A DNA stretch of 32,794 nt from Candidatus Poribacteria bacterium (lineage in GTDB: Bacteria; Poribacteria; WGA-4E; WGA-3G). A program made the position numbers and the translations under genes. The notes beneath the pieces are model-generated. The model had not been told where the DNA came from. It searched no databases and worked only from the letters and a program-made list of their open reading frames with translations. This document shows positions 13,940 through 23,050 of the stretch, piece by piece (the stretch's first letter is position 1; every line of letters starts with the position of its first letter). The stretch is taken from NCBI GenBank assembly GCA_022394775.1, contig JAGFCB010000240.1, forward strand, positions 1 through 32,794. The letters are read 5' to 3'.

Positions 13940-16423
13940 TTAGAAGCCGGGTCCGATTGTGAAGTGGAATTTACCAGCGGGTTCGCCGCTAAGTCGATCC
14001 AAGCCATACCCCCAGCCTAACCGAGCTAACATGCCAAACATGTTCAGTCGCGCTTCAACACCGAGTCCTTTTTTCATATTGATGTGATCAAAATTAAACG
14101 GGTTTGAGACCGTTTCATCCCAAACTTGTCCTATATCGAAAAACAGGGCAGCTGTTAGCTGGGGTGAAACCGGAATGCGATACTCTAAGTTCGCGAAGAA
14201 TACTTTGTTCCCGCCATAAGGGTTCAAGCTCTCTGGATATATTTCCCACTGTTCATAACCGCGGATGGTATCGACACCGCCGAGGAAAAAGCGTTCGTAG
14301 AATAAGAAGCGGCGATCCGAACTTTTACTGACCATGTAGCCAGCGCGTGCGTGTGCGGCAATGACATGGTTCCACCAACCGCTATAGAACCAGCTGGTAT
14401 CCAGGGAGTATTTCTGGAATTCATTGTCAGCACCCAAGATACCGCCAGAGTATTCATAAGAGAGCGTATGAGACGAGCCACCCATTGGATCATACAGCGA
14501 GGTCCGATAATCCCGCGTATCCCTGCCGATAGCAAAGAGGATACTACGCGTGGATCGGTTGATCAACTCTTCGTCCGGGTTGTGTGCTTCGACGTGTTCA
14601 TTCCGAAGCCTCACGGACAGATCAACGTCGTAAGCGATAGGTCTACCGAGCGTTACAGATGCCCCTCTCCGACTCCAGACATATCTATCGTATAGGTAAT
14701 CCGTTCCCGATCGGTTTAGCAATCTCCCGACTGTTCCGTAGTATCGGCGGAAGCGTCGATTATTGTAGATTCGGGCATTCAGCCGAGTCGGGGTTCCGAA
14801 GACCCACGGGGTGCCAAAACTGAGTTCAGCGGTGTGATGGTCGCGTGTGCCTAATTCACCTTTTAGATGTACCCGATAAGCGCGTCCGAGGAGGTTATTT
14901 TGTCCGACTTCTGCTGTGCCGAAGATGCCGCCTTCACTACCGTAGCCGCCACCGAGACTCAGCATCCCTGTCCGGGGTGTTTCGGCGATATTAACTCTTA
15001 AATCCTTTCGATTCTCTTCAGCGGTGTCGCTCGGCACAAAATCGACTGCGCGAATAAAAGACCCCATTTGGAAGAGACGTTGCCGGGCTTTGCGCAAAGA
15101 TTTCACATCCAACAACTCATCCGACTTAATGCCCAAGAAATCCAATTCGCGTTTGACGACGTGTTCCACCGTCTTCTCAAGTCCTGTGATAATCACTTTA
15201 CCGATGATTATAATATCGCCTTCGTTGATTTTCAAGGTAATATCGACCACTCCATCTGCTTCATTGAAGACGGGTGTCGGTAAAACTTCAGAAAGCAGGT
15301 AGCCTTTATCGAGGTAAGCCTGCTGTAATTTTGCGATTGATTCATCAAAGCTGCCGCGATTGAAAATTTCGCCTTCAGCAGGATCGAGCATCCCGCGTAT
15401 TTTGTTCTCAGAAAAGAGGCTTTTGGCACCTGCTTCCACTTCAAGCGTATAGGTTCCGACAACAAATTCGGGACCTTCATCAATGGTGATGTCGAGTATC
15501 AATCCGGTTTTATCTTCTGTGAACCGTTTTTCGTAACCGACGACCATGACTTGTGCAAATCCGCGGTCCTGATAGTAGTTACGTAGGTTTAAAGACATAT
15601 CTTCTTCTTCAAACAATATCTGATCGAAAGGTTTACCGGTACGGGTTTTGAGTTTTTTCTCTAGTGTTTTCGCGGAAATATTCTCGTTCCCGATAAAGTT
15701 AATCTCCTCAATCCGCACTCTCGGTCCTTCATTTATTTCAAAGGTAACTTGGACGGTATTCGTTTCTTCATCATCATCATTCTTCTTTTTATCGAGGTGG
15801 GTTTGGATACCGACAAGGTAATACCCTTTTTCGTGGTAGACATTTCTGAGTGCTTGTTCACTTTCCCATCGCCGCCGGTCGCTAAAAATTTCATCGGGAC
15901 GGAGCGTAATCTCGTCCTTGAGTTTTCCGACGCTTAAATTATCGTTTCCAATAATATTAAGCCCAGAGATTTTAGGGTTTTCGACGACCTTGTATATGAT
16001 TTCAAGCCCGCCGCCTTCAACGGGTTCGGTATCTACTTTGACCTCAGCAAAGAAGCCTGTGTCTTTGTAAAGGCTCTTCACATCCTTTGTGAGGAGTTCC
16101 TCTGAGACTTCGCTATCAACCTGCGTCTGGATGAGCGTACGTAGCATGTCTTCAGAGACCGTTTTCACGCCGTCAAAAGAAATCTTCTTGACAAGGAAGC
16201 GTGGGTCAACGTCAACAGCCGATTTATCGGTATCTGTGGTATCTGTTTGCTCAGTTTCGGTGGTTGGCACTGCATTCGTATCAACGGTTGTCTGTGTAGG
16301 TTCTGTTGTCGTAGGTACTTCAGGTCCAAATACCACATCTGTCTGTTCTTCCGCCAAAACAGCGGTTACGGCGAGTCCAATTATTAGACTTGCCAGCATA
16401 AGAATGTTTTTCATGGCATCCAT
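13940..16423 (-). CDS. bamA: Outer membrane protein assembly factor BamA (Omp85)
   Basis: Encodes 827 residues. A signal peptide (MKNILMLASLIIGLAVTAVLA, cleaved near residue 24) is followed by a Thr/Glu/Asp-rich linker of about 50 residues (VPTTTEPTQTTVDTNAVPTT). Five POTRA domains span about residues 75-485, for example RFLVKKISFDGVKTVSEDML and PRVRIEEINFIGNENISAKT. The rest is a 16-strand barrel with the loop-6 motif FLGGVDTIRGYE (VRGF type) and a terminal phenylalanine (FHFTIGPGF), the barrel-closing signal. BamA folds beta-barrels into the outer membrane. AGGAGG precedes the ATG. The low-complexity linker before POTRA1 is longer than in proteobacterial BamA. Confidence 0.97.
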   Translation of the reverse strand: MDAMKNILMLASLIIGLAVTAVLAEEQTDVVFGPEVPTTTEPTQTTVDTNAVPTTETEQTDTTDTDKSAVDVDPRFLVKKISFDGVKTVSEDMLRTLIQTQVDSEVSEELLTKDVKSLYKDTGFFAEVKVDTEPVEGGGLEIIYKVVENPKISGLNIIGNDNLSVGKLKDEITLRPDEIFSDRRRWESEQALRNVYHEKGYYLVGIQTHLDKKKNDDDEETNTVQVTFEINEGPRVRIEEINFIGNENISAKTLEKKLKTRTGKPFDQILFEEEDMSLNLRNYYQDRGFAQVMVVGYEKRFTEDKTGLILDITIDEGPEFVVGTYTLEVEAGAKSLFSENKIRGMLDPAEGEIFNRGSFDESIAKLQQAYLDKGYLLSEVLPTPVFNEADGVVDITLKINEGDIIIIGKVIITGLEKTVEHVVKRELDFLGIKSDELLDVKSLRKARQRLFQMGSFIRAVDFVPSDTAEENRKDLRVNIAETPRTGMLSLGGGYGSEGGIFGTAEVGQNNLLGRAYRVHLKGELGTRDHHTAELSFGTPWVFGTPTRLNARIYNNRRFRRYYGTVGRLLNRSGTDYLYDRYVWSRRGASVTLGRPIAYDVDLSVRLRNEHVEAHNPDEELINRSTRSILFAIGRDTRDYRTSLYDPMGGSSHTLSYEYSGGILGADNEFQKYSLDTSWFYSGWWNHVIAAHARAGYMVSKSSDRRFLFYERFFLGGVDTIRGYEQWEIYPESLNPYGGNKVFFANLEYRIPVSPQLTAALFFDIGQVWDETVSNPFNFDHINMKKGLGVEARLNMFGMLARLGWGYGLDRLSGEPAGKFHFTIGPGF

Positions 16424-16479
16424 AATTTTAAAAGTCCTCCTGTGCGTCGCTGGTACTTTCGCATCATGGGAACGGTGTA

Positions 16480-17358
16480 CTAATCCGTAGTATAGATCGG
16501 AGTGCCGGTGCTATTGGCTAATTGCCGAAATGCGGCGATAAGTCTCTGTGTTACCTTTCCGGGTTGCCCATCTCCGACGGCGCGCCGGTCAATTTTCACA
16601 ACGGGAATAACTTCAGCGGCAGTCCCCGTTAGAAAGCATTCATCGGCAATATAGAGGTCGTGGCGTGTGAAGACGCGCTCTTCGACGCGTATACCGGCTT
16701 CACGTGCGAGGTCTATGACGCTGTTGCGAGTAACGCCCTCCAAAATGCCCATGTGCACTGGCGGTGTAACGAGCGTTCCGTTCTTTATCCAGAAGATATT
16801 GTCCCCAGTGCATTCAACGACGTACCCTTCGGCATTGAGCATCAAGACTTCTTCCGTCCCAGCTTGTTTTCCTTCAATTTTCGCTAAGATATTATTTAGA
16901 TAGTTCAAGGATTTAATGCGCGGATTAATGGCTTCAGCATAATTGCGTCGGACAGAAGCCGTTATAATTTCCAATCCGTCTTCATAGTACTTTTGTGGAT
17001 ATAAGACGATCTTATCTGCAATAATTATGATACTCGGTTTTGGGCATTTATCTGGGTCTAATCCTAAATCCCCGACACCGCGAGTTATGATCAATCGAAT
17101 ATAGGCTTCTCTGAGGTTATTTCGGCGGAGCGTTTCCAGCACGGTTTCTTCCATCGTTTCAATGGAGATCGGGATCTCTAACATAATCGACTTTGCAGAA
17201 TCATAAAGCCGCTCCAAGTGTTCATCGAGTTTAAAGACTCTGCCGTTGTAGGAGCGGATGCCTTCAAAAACACCGTCGCCGTAAAGCAGGCCGTGATCAA
17301 ATACAGAGACTTTTGCTTCCGCTTTTGGTAAAAATTCTCCGTCGATATAAATCAACAT
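16480..17358 (-). CDS. ilvE: Branched-chain amino acid aminotransferase (class IV)
   Basis: Encodes 292 residues of fold-type IV PLP aminotransferase, which interconverts branched-chain keto acids and Leu/Ile/Val with glutamate. Key motifs are YIDGEFLPKAEAKVSVFDHG, LLYGDGVFEGIRSYNG, the PLP lysine in PRIKSLNYLNN (about Lys149), ECTGDNIFWIKNG, GILEGVTRNSVIDLA and the phosphate loop FLTGTAAEVIPV. D-amino acid transaminase and aminodeoxychorismate lyase share the fold; the GDGVFEGIR and GVTRNSV pattern favours IlvE. AAGGA is 9 bases before the ATG. It is inserted between lolD and bamA, and 56 bases before bamA, so it is likely co-transcribed with the outer-membrane genes. Confidence 0.93.
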   Translation of the reverse strand: MLIYIDGEFLPKAEAKVSVFDHGLLYGDGVFEGIRSYNGRVFKLDEHLERLYDSAKSIMLEIPISIETMEETVLETLRRNNLREAYIRLIITRGVGDLGLDPDKCPKPSIIIIADKIVLYPQKYYEDGLEIITASVRRNYAEAINPRIKSLNYLNNILAKIEGKQAGTEEVLMLNAEGYVVECTGDNIFWIKNGTLVTPPVHMGILEGVTRNSVIDLAREAGIRVEERVFTRHDLYIADECFLTGTAAEVIPVVKIDRRAVGDGQPGKVTQRLIAAFRQLANSTGTPIYTTD

Positions 17359-17373
17359 AAACGTATCCTTTTT

Positions 17374-17488
17374 AGTTGTCAGTTGTCAGTTGTCAGTTGT
17401 CAGTTACAAGAGGCAATTTGTGGCAGTTATCATAAAATTACCCGCCACAAGGTATTAACTGAAAACCGATAACCGATAACCGATAACT
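17374..17488. repeat. Hairpin element with arrays of 7-bp units
   Basis: One arm is four and a half head-to-tail copies of AGTTGTC (17374-17405); the other is three copies of AACCGAT (17464-17484) plus AACT. The arms are near-complements when G-T pairs are allowed. An inner stem, TTGTGGC and GCCACAA, joins them. The right edge runs into the lolD stop codon: read from lolD, TAG is followed by TTATCGG units. It fills the lolD-ilvE gap and can form a long hairpin at the lolD 3' end. Confidence 0.65.
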
Positions 17489-18173
17489 ACAAAACTACTT
17501 TCCCATCAACGAGTTCGACAACCCTGTCTACTTGCCGGGCAAGTTCTCGGTTGTGTGTTACGATAATAAAGGTCTGTCCAGATTTTGTGTTCAAATCCCA
17601 CAGCAGTTCGAGTATTGCTTCACTACTTCGCCGATCAAGGTTTCCTGTCGGTTCATCAGCGAGTACCACTTTCGGTTTATTAATTAGTGCGCGTGCGATT
17701 GCGACGCGTTGGCGTTCACCGCCGGACAACTGGTTTGGATAATGCGACATCCTTTCAGACAACCCAACGTAATTGAGTAATGCCTCCGCATCTTCATAAA
17801 TCGCTTTATTGTTTGCTGCCGCGATTAAGGCACCCATTGCAACATTTTCAAGTGCGGTAAACTCCGGCAATAAGTGATGAAATTGAAACACAAAACCGAT
17901 TTCCTGATTCCGAAACCGAGCGAGTTCGGTATCGGGTAAGGCGAAAATGTCTTGATCTTCGTATAAAACACTCCCTGTCGTTGGGCGGTCAAGCGTGCCA
18001 ATGATATGGAGCAAGGTGCTTTTTCCTACTCCCGATGCCCCGATAACTGCAAGTATTTCTGACGTATTTACTTCAAAATCGAGACCTTGCAGGACCGGCA
18101 GTTCGGCTTCACCGTCGTAATAGGATTTATGTAAATCTACAATGCGGATAAGTGTTTCTTTGGAATTCGTCAC
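17487..18173 (-). CDS. lolD: Lipoprotein-releasing ABC transporter ATPase LolD
   Basis: Encodes 228 residues of an ABC ATPase with Walker A GASGVGKST, Q-loop FVFQFHHLLPEF, signature LSGGERQRVAIARAL, Walker B KVVLADEPTGNLD and switch histidine IVTHN. The FQFHHLLPEFTALENV segment and overall length are those of LolD, which powers release of lipoproteins from the inner membrane to LolA. The start is a GTG at 18173 with AAGGAAG 6 bases upstream. It begins 18 bases after lolC, so the two make one unit. Its TAG stop lies at the edge of a repeat (17374-17488). Confidence 0.95.
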   Translation of the reverse strand: MTNSKETLIRIVDLHKSYYDGEAELPVLQGLDFEVNTSEILAVIGASGVGKSTLLHIIGTLDRPTTGSVLYEDQDIFALPDTELARFRNQEIGFVFQFHHLLPEFTALENVAMGALIAAANNKAIYEDAEALLNYVGLSERMSHYPNQLSGGERQRVAIARALINKPKVVLADEPTGNLDRRSSEAILELLWDLNTKSGQTFIIVTHNRELARQVDRVVELVDGKVVL

Positions 18174-18191
18174 GGGTCTTCCTTTTTTCCG

Positions 18192-19652
18192 CTATTCATG
18201 TTGCAAGGCTTCCACAGGCTTCAGATTTGCGGCTTGCCATGCGGGATAGAGCGTCGCCAGCCAGCAGATTGAGAGTGAAAGCGCGTTGATGAAGATAACG
18301 AACAACCAATTGATTTTTATCGGCATTTGGTGCATCTGGTAGATTTGGCTAAGTCCAAGGTCCACGAATGAAATCGGTTTGACGATACAATAGAGTGCGG
18401 AGGCTATTCCGATCAACCATAAAACACTGACGGCAAACTTCCAACCGCCTTTGTATCGCAGCGCACGCTGCGTCGTTATCAGGATTTGCAGGAAAACTGG
18501 CACAATAAGCACGAGTAAGGACCAGTAGGACGGTCTCACGGCGTTCGAGCTAAGGAGCCAACAGATCACAAGCCCCAAGACGGTTCCTAACATTATCCCG
18601 AAAATCCCGATGATGCTGCCTTGAACCATGAAGATTCGCATGATATTCCCGCGCGACGCACCGAGTGTTCTCAATGTCCCAACATCTTTTGTTTTTTCCA
18701 TCACTGTCATGATGAGCGTGCTTGCGATGTTAAAGGAGGCGACCAGAATGATAAGTGCCTCAATAATGACGGTCGCTATTTTTTCTAACCGAAGTGCCGA
18801 AAAGAGCGGTGCGTGCACCTCCATCCATGTTCTCGCGTCCGGCATCCCTTCTAAGACGCTAAATTTAGCGGTATCCTCAATCTTGCTGGCGGTCCGGGTT
18901 GCTAATTCAGCATCGGTTAAGCGGACGAATATGGAATTTACGAGATTCTTTTGGTTATACAATTTCTGCGCAGCGTCTATATGTATAAACCCAAAATTGC
19001 TATCGTAGACCTCTATCTCAGATTCATAGAACCCGATGACAACGAAGTTCGCTAAGTCCGGCACGAGCATTGACTCGTTAAAGGGATGCTGCTCGAGTTT
19101 CACAAGTAGCCGCAGGACATCGCCTTCAACAACGCCGAATCGGGCTGCCAAACGTCCACCAAGCACAATACCACCGGTAATTGTTTCGTCCCTGATAAAC
19201 CGAGCCGTTTCAATAAGTTCCGAGTTTTTCAGATCGGTTGAGCCCTGTACTAAGTCTGAGAAACCTGTTACCTTGTTTTCTTGCTCCGGATCGATGCCTT
19301 TGATGATAATTACGTCCTGAATGGTATTCGCATGTTCCCGAAAAACGCCGGTTTGTGCTAAGATTACTGGCGACGCGGCGACGACATCATCAAGGGTCTC
19401 GATTTGCGCAATGCGATTTTGATAATTCCCGAAAAAGCTGTGATCAATTAAACGTAAAACGACATGCGCTTCGTTTGAGAGGAACCGTTCTTTGAGTCCT
19501 TCCTCAACACCGTCTAACACAGCGATGACAAGGATGACTGTTGCAACCCCGAGTGCGACCCCCACGATTGAGATGATACTGATAATTGAGATAAAAGACT
19601 GTTTTCGCCGAGAACGCAGATAGCGGGAGGCTACAAACCATTCAAATTTCAT
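18192..19652 (-). CDS. lolC: Lipoprotein-releasing system permease LolC/LolE with an insertion
   Basis: Encodes 486 residues; LolC/E/F proteins are usually 400-415. The N-terminus FEWFVASRYLRSRRKQSFIS and first helix, the periplasmic MacB-like domain (residues about 45-270), the helix ATVIIEALIILVASFNIAST, and the EKTKDVGTLRTLGASRGNIMRIF coupling loop are canonical, as is the C-terminal LATLYPAWQAANLKPVEALQHE. Between helices 3 and 4, in place of the usual short periplasmic loop, there are about 75 extra residues with two more hydrophobic segments (WSLLVLIVPVFLQILI and FAVSVLWLIGIASALYCIV). A single permease with LolD suggests a homodimeric (LolF-like) transporter. No clear ribosome site precedes the ATG. 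Confidence 0.92.
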   Translation of the reverse strand: MKFEWFVASRYLRSRRKQSFISIISIISIVGVALGVATVILVIAVLDGVEEGLKERFLSNEAHVVLRLIDHSFFGNYQNRIAQIETLDDVVAASPVILAQTGVFREHANTIQDVIIIKGIDPEQENKVTGFSDLVQGSTDLKNSELIETARFIRDETITGGIVLGGRLAARFGVVEGDVLRLLVKLEQHPFNESMLVPDLANFVVIGFYESEIEVYDSNFGFIHIDAAQKLYNQKNLVNSIFVRLTDAELATRTASKIEDTAKFSVLEGMPDARTWMEVHAPLFSALRLEKIATVIIEALIILVASFNIASTLIMTVMEKTKDVGTLRTLGASRGNIMRIFMVQGSIIGIFGIMLGTVLGLVICWLLSSNAVRPSYWSLLVLIVPVFLQILITTQRALRYKGGWKFAVSVLWLIGIASALYCIVKPISFVDLGLSQIYQMHQMPIKINWLFVIFINALSLSICWLATLYPAWQAANLKPVEALQHE

Positions 19653-19735
19653 ATTTTTAAATATTGGTACCTGGGCATCGTTTCACTTCGTTCCACGATT
19701 TTGTAATGACTTATACATTATGCACAGAACTCAAC

Positions 19736-19763
19736 CCCCCTAACCCCCCTTATCAGGGGGGAA
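19736..19763 (-). repeat. Palindromic 3'-end repeat overlapping the GNAT gene end
   Basis: CCCCCTTATCAGGGGG with flanking C/G runs, the core of the dispersed 3'-end repeat. It lies inside the end of the acetyltransferase gene, encoding its last residues (PPDKGG) and its stop codon. The stem is 6 bp or more with a TATC loop. Confidence 0.65.
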
Positions 19764-20309
19764 CAGTGAATCGTAGTCTGTTTTTAGCATCCCGTATGCG
19801 ATTATATCCTCGAAGTTATCCCATTTCTTTATGTGCTGTCGGAGACAGCCTTCATACTGCATCCCGATTTTTTCAAGCACGCGTCCAGAAGCGGCGTTCC
19901 GTTTGAAGCAATAAGCATGAATTCGGTTGAGTTTCAACACTTCAAAGCCGTATGCAACAACCGCCTTCGCGGCTTCGGTGGCATACCCGTGGTTCCAATA
20001 CGGTTTCCCAATCCAGTAACCGAGTTCAGCTTTCTCGTTCTCTTGGTCGCGTCTTAGTCCGATGCCGCCGATTAAGTGTTTGTCTGCTTTGCACGTAATT
20101 GCGAAGTTCAGTGCTTCGTCTTTTTCAAACTTATCAGAACAAGATTGCATCCATTCTTCCGCCATCCCGTCTTCATAAGGATGTGGCATATTCGTTAATG
20201 TTGATGCTACATCGAATTCACCAACGAGGCGTTGTAAATCAGCTGCGTCTTCAAGTGTAAACGAACGAAGTAGTAACCTTTCTGTAAGGAGAGGTGGTGC
20301 TGTTCTCAT
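19740..20309 (-). CDS. GNAT-family N-acetyltransferase (RimJ/RimL type)
   Basis: Encodes 189 residues. The N-terminus LLTERLLLRSFTLEDAADLQ, the strand ELGYWIGKPYWNHGYATEAA with the acetyl-CoA pyrophosphate loop, the VLKLNRIHAYCFKRNAASGR strand and VLEKIGMQYEGCLRQHIKKW are the standard landmarks of the RimJ/RimL/YdaF group, which acetylates N-termini of ribosomal proteins or small amines. The gene begins 1 base after the lysS stop, so it is co-transcribed with lysS. Its final codons come from the dispersed palindromic repeat, so the natural C-terminus was probably about seven residues different. Substrate unknown. Confidence 0.9.
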   Translation of the reverse strand: MRTAPPLLTERLLLRSFTLEDAADLQRLVGEFDVASTLTNMPHPYEDGMAEEWMQSCSDKFEKDEALNFAITCKADKHLIGGIGLRRDQENEKAELGYWIGKPYWNHGYATEAAKAVVAYGFEVLKLNRIHAYCFKRNAASGRVLEKIGMQYEGCLRQHIKKWDNFEDIIAYGMLKTDYDSLFPPDKGG

Positions 20310-20310
20310 G

Positions 20311-21783
20311 CTAATTCTCTGGACGCATCTGTGGAAACAGGATTACGTCGCGAATAGAATACTGATTCGTTAGGAGCATCGTCAGTCGGTCGATACCGAT
20401 TCCGAGTCCACCGGTTGGTGGCATCCCATACTCCAAAGCCCGCAAATAATCCTCATCGACCATGAAGGCTTCGTCATCACCCGCCTCAAGACTGTTCGCC
20501 TGTTCGAGAAAACGTTGGCGTTGGTCGATCGGGTCGTTAAGTTCACTAAAAGCGTTGCCGACCTCCATGCCGCAGATAAAGAATTCAAAGCGTTCAACGA
20601 ATTCGGGGTTATCAGGTTTCTTTTTTGCAAACGGCGAAACTTCAATCGGGTGATCGGTTATAAATGTTGGCTGAATGAGTTTCGGTTCCACGAATTTGTC
20701 AAAGAGTTCAGCGATAATTTTGCCCTTCGACTCATCGCCAGCCAATTCAACCCCGGCGTCAACAGCGGCTTTGTATAGTTCATCCGCCGATAATGCAGTC
20801 GGATCAATACTGCTATGTTCTCGCACAGCATCGACCATACTCAGCCTGTGCCATGGTGGCGTGAGATCGAGTTCGTGCTCCTGATAAGGGATTTTCGTTG
20901 TCCCGTGCAGGGTTTTCGCGGTATCAGCGATTAGGTTTTCAGTGAGTTCCATAATCTGAATGTAATCGGCATAAGCCTGATAGAGTTCGAGCATCGTAAA
21001 TTCGGGGTTATGGTCTCTATCCATCCCTTCGTTTCGGAAATCGCGCGAGAATTCATAAACGCGTTCAAACCCGCCGACAATGAGGCGTTTGAGGTAGAGT
21101 TCATTTGCGATACGTAAGTAGAGCGATTGTTCCAGCGTGTTATGATACGTTGTGAACGGTCGAGCGTTCGCGCCCCCGTAAATCGGTTGAAGGACGGGGG
21201 TTTCTACTTCAATAAAATTTTGTGCGTTAAGCATGTCACGGATCGCTTGGACAATTTGTGTTCTTTTCAGAAAAACGTCTTTCACCTCTGGGTTCATGAT
21301 AAGGTCGGCATAGCGTTGCCTGTAACGGGTCTGTTTATCTTGCAAACCGTGCCATTTCTCAGGGAGCGGTCGAATAGATTTCGAGAGGAGTTCGATGGCA
21401 TCGACGAGAACAGTTAGTTCACCTGTTCGTGTTCGGAAGACCGTTCCTTCAGCACCGACAATATCACCGCTATCAAAACGCCGATAGATTTTATAGGGTT
21501 CCGCGCCGACTTTATCGCGTCGGACGTAAATTTGGATTTTGCCGTCGCCGTCCTGTAGATGTGCGAAACTGCTTTTACCGTGGTCGCGTTTTGTCATGAT
21601 CCTGCCTGCGACGCGTACGGTCTGCGTTTCGTCAGGTGTTTCCTGAGTATCGGCAAAATCTTGGTGAATGTCGGCTGTCGTATGTGTAGGTTCGTATTTG
21701 TGCGGATACGGTTCTACACCAAATTGGCGGATTTCGTCCAATTTTTCACGACGTTGCTGAATTAGGTCCTTTGTCTCTTCCAC
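20311..21783 (-). CDS. lysS: Lysyl-tRNA synthetase, class II
   Basis: Encodes about 490 residues. The N-terminal OB-fold anticodon-binding domain ([29 protein letters not shown]) is followed by the class II core: motif 1 around [21 protein letters not shown], motif 2 [23 protein letters not shown] and motif 3 [23 protein letters not shown]. It charges tRNA-Lys. The GTG at 21783 was chosen because GGGAG lies 9 bases upstream; the longer frame to a TTG at 21804 would place that ribosome site inside the gene. Its own promoter lies at 21841-21869. It heads the lysS-GNAT-lolC-lolD run. Length and motifs are complete. Confidence 0.97.
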   Translation of the reverse strand: MEETKDLIQQRREKLDEIRQFGVEPYPHKYEPTHTTADIHQDFADTQETPDETQTVRVAGRIMTKRDHGKSSFAHLQDGDGKIQIYVRRDKVGAEPYKIYRRFDSGDIVGAEGTVFRTRTGELTVLVDAIELLSKSIRPLPEKWHGLQDKQTRYRQRYADLIMNPEVKDVFLKRTQIVQAIRDMLNAQNFIEVETPVLQPIYGGANARPFTTYHNTLEQSLYLRIANELYLKRLIVGGFERVYEFSRDFRNEGMDRDHNPEFTMLELYQAYADYIQIMELTENLIADTAKTLHGTTKIPYQEHELDLTPPWHRLSMVDAVREHSSIDPTALSADELYKAAVDAGVELAGDESKGKIIAELFDKFVEPKLIQPTFITDHPIEVSPFAKKKPDNPEFVERFEFFICGMEVGNAFSELNDPIDQRQRFLEQANSLEAGDDEAFMVDEDYLRALEYGMPPTGGLGIGIDRLTMLLTNQYSIRDVILFPQMRPEN

Positions 21784-21840
21784 GAATTGCGTCTCCCTTT
21801 TCAAATTTTCTGTTTCTGAGGTGATGTGTTATCGTTAACA

Positions 21841-21869
21841 ATTATACTTCAGTTTCCTGCATAAAGCAA
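21841..21869 (-). promoter_or_regulatory. Promoter of lysS
   Basis: Minus strand TTGCTT (21864-21869), a 17-base spacer and TATAAT (21841-21846, exact). It lies 58 bases before the GTG start. The expected transcript start is near 21834. Confidence 0.55.
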
Positions 21870-21900
21870 CCAAAAATCGGGGAATAGTTGTCAGTTATTC

Positions 21901-23005
21901 TCATTTTTCTTGTGCTTTCATTTTGAGGTAGCTCTCGATGAACGGGTCTAACGCGCCATCCAAAACGGCGTTGACGTTCCCGGTTTCGACATCCGTGCGT
22001 AGATCCTTGACGCGCTGGTATGGGTGTAGCACATAGGAACGGATTTGGCTTCCGAAGTTAATCTCTAAGCGTTCACTGCGCTGTTTGGCAATTTCTGCTT
22101 CGCGTTCAGCGCGATATTTTTCGTGAAGTCGCGAGCGGAGCAGCTTCATAGCGATTTCTCGGTTCTTGTGCTGAGAACGTTCGTTCTGACACTGCACAAT
22201 AATCCCTGTCGGTTTATGTGTAATCCGAATTGCGGAGTCTGTGACATTGACGTGCTGTCCGCCCGCGCCACTCGCCCGATAACTATCTATACGAAGATCG
22301 TCGGGTTGGATGTCAACTTCTACAGTATCATCGATTTCGGGGGTTACATCAACGGCGGCAAAAGAGGTATGGCGGCGTTTATTAAAATCGTAGGGCGACA
22401 GACGGACGAGTCGATGCACACCGGTCTCAGATTGAAGGTATCCATAAGCGAGCGTGCCTGTAACAAGGATCGTCGTGCCTTTAATACCGGCTTCGTCTCC
22501 GACAGTGATGTCTACGATTTGTGTTTCATAACCGCGGCTGTCGCACCAACGGAGATACATCCGCATCAGCATCCCCGCCCAATCTTGGGCATCAACGCCA
22601 CCTGCACCAGGATGGATATTAAGAATGGCACTGTTCCCATCGAATTCACCATTTAACATCAACCGGAGTTCGAGTTGTTCGAGGGCAGTGGCAACATTTT
22701 CAAGGCCGTCTACGATTTCGGTCTGTAAACTGCTATCGTTCTCTTCAGTTGCGAGCTCAACAAGCGTCTGGATGTCTTCAACGTTGCCCTTAAGTTCTTC
22801 GTATTCGCCGATTTCATCTCGGAGCACTGCGATCCGTTGATTGGTTTTTTGGACGCGTTGTGTGTTACTCCAAAAATCTGGGGCAGCGGTTGCTGTTTCG
22901 AGTTCTTTTAATTCTTTCTGTTTTTCAGCCAGGTCAAAGATAACCTCCGAGTTCTAAGAGTCGGGTTTGCATCTCTTCAGCCTGGTTTTTTAAATCTACA
23001 ATCAT
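21901..23005 (-). CDS. prfB: Peptide chain release factor 2, programmed +1 frameshift
   Basis: RF2 reads UGA and UAA stops. Frame 0 runs from the ATG at 23005 for 23 codons (MIVDLKNQAEEMQTRLLELG then GYL) to an in-frame TGA at 22934-22936. Reading continues in +1 from GAC at 22935, giving 367 residues in all, the normal RF2 length. The slip site is GGA GGT TAT CTT TGA C, with the internal Shine-Dalgarno-like GGAGG, as in the classic prfB autoregulation. The catalytic motif is SGAGGQHVNVTDSAIR. The codon-recognition motif reads SPY (RLVRLSPYDFNKRRHTSF) in place of SPF. TGAGGA precedes the ATG. So this is not a pseudogene. Confidence 0.96.
22934..22948 (-). promoter_or_regulatory. prfB programmed frameshift site
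   Basis: GGAGGT TAT CTT TGA on the minus strand: a Shine-Dalgarno-like GGAGG three bases before the CTT slip codon, then the UGA stop followed by C, a poor termination context. Low RF2 lets the ribosome slip +1 on CTT and read on, so RF2 controls its own level. Confidence 0.93.
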
Positions 23006-23050
23006 AGTGTTCCTCATTAATTACGTAAAAAGTAGTAATTTCGTTGTTTT

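Noticed and set aside
22123..22656. Open frame of 177 codons on the plus strand
   Set aside because: Antisense to conserved prfB sequence, including the GGQ region; the composition is that of a shadow frame.
21901..23005. prfB as a broken gene because of an in-frame TGA
   Set aside because: The TGA lies in the classic CTT-TGA-C slip context with an internal GGAGG, and both frames encode conserved RF2 sequence.
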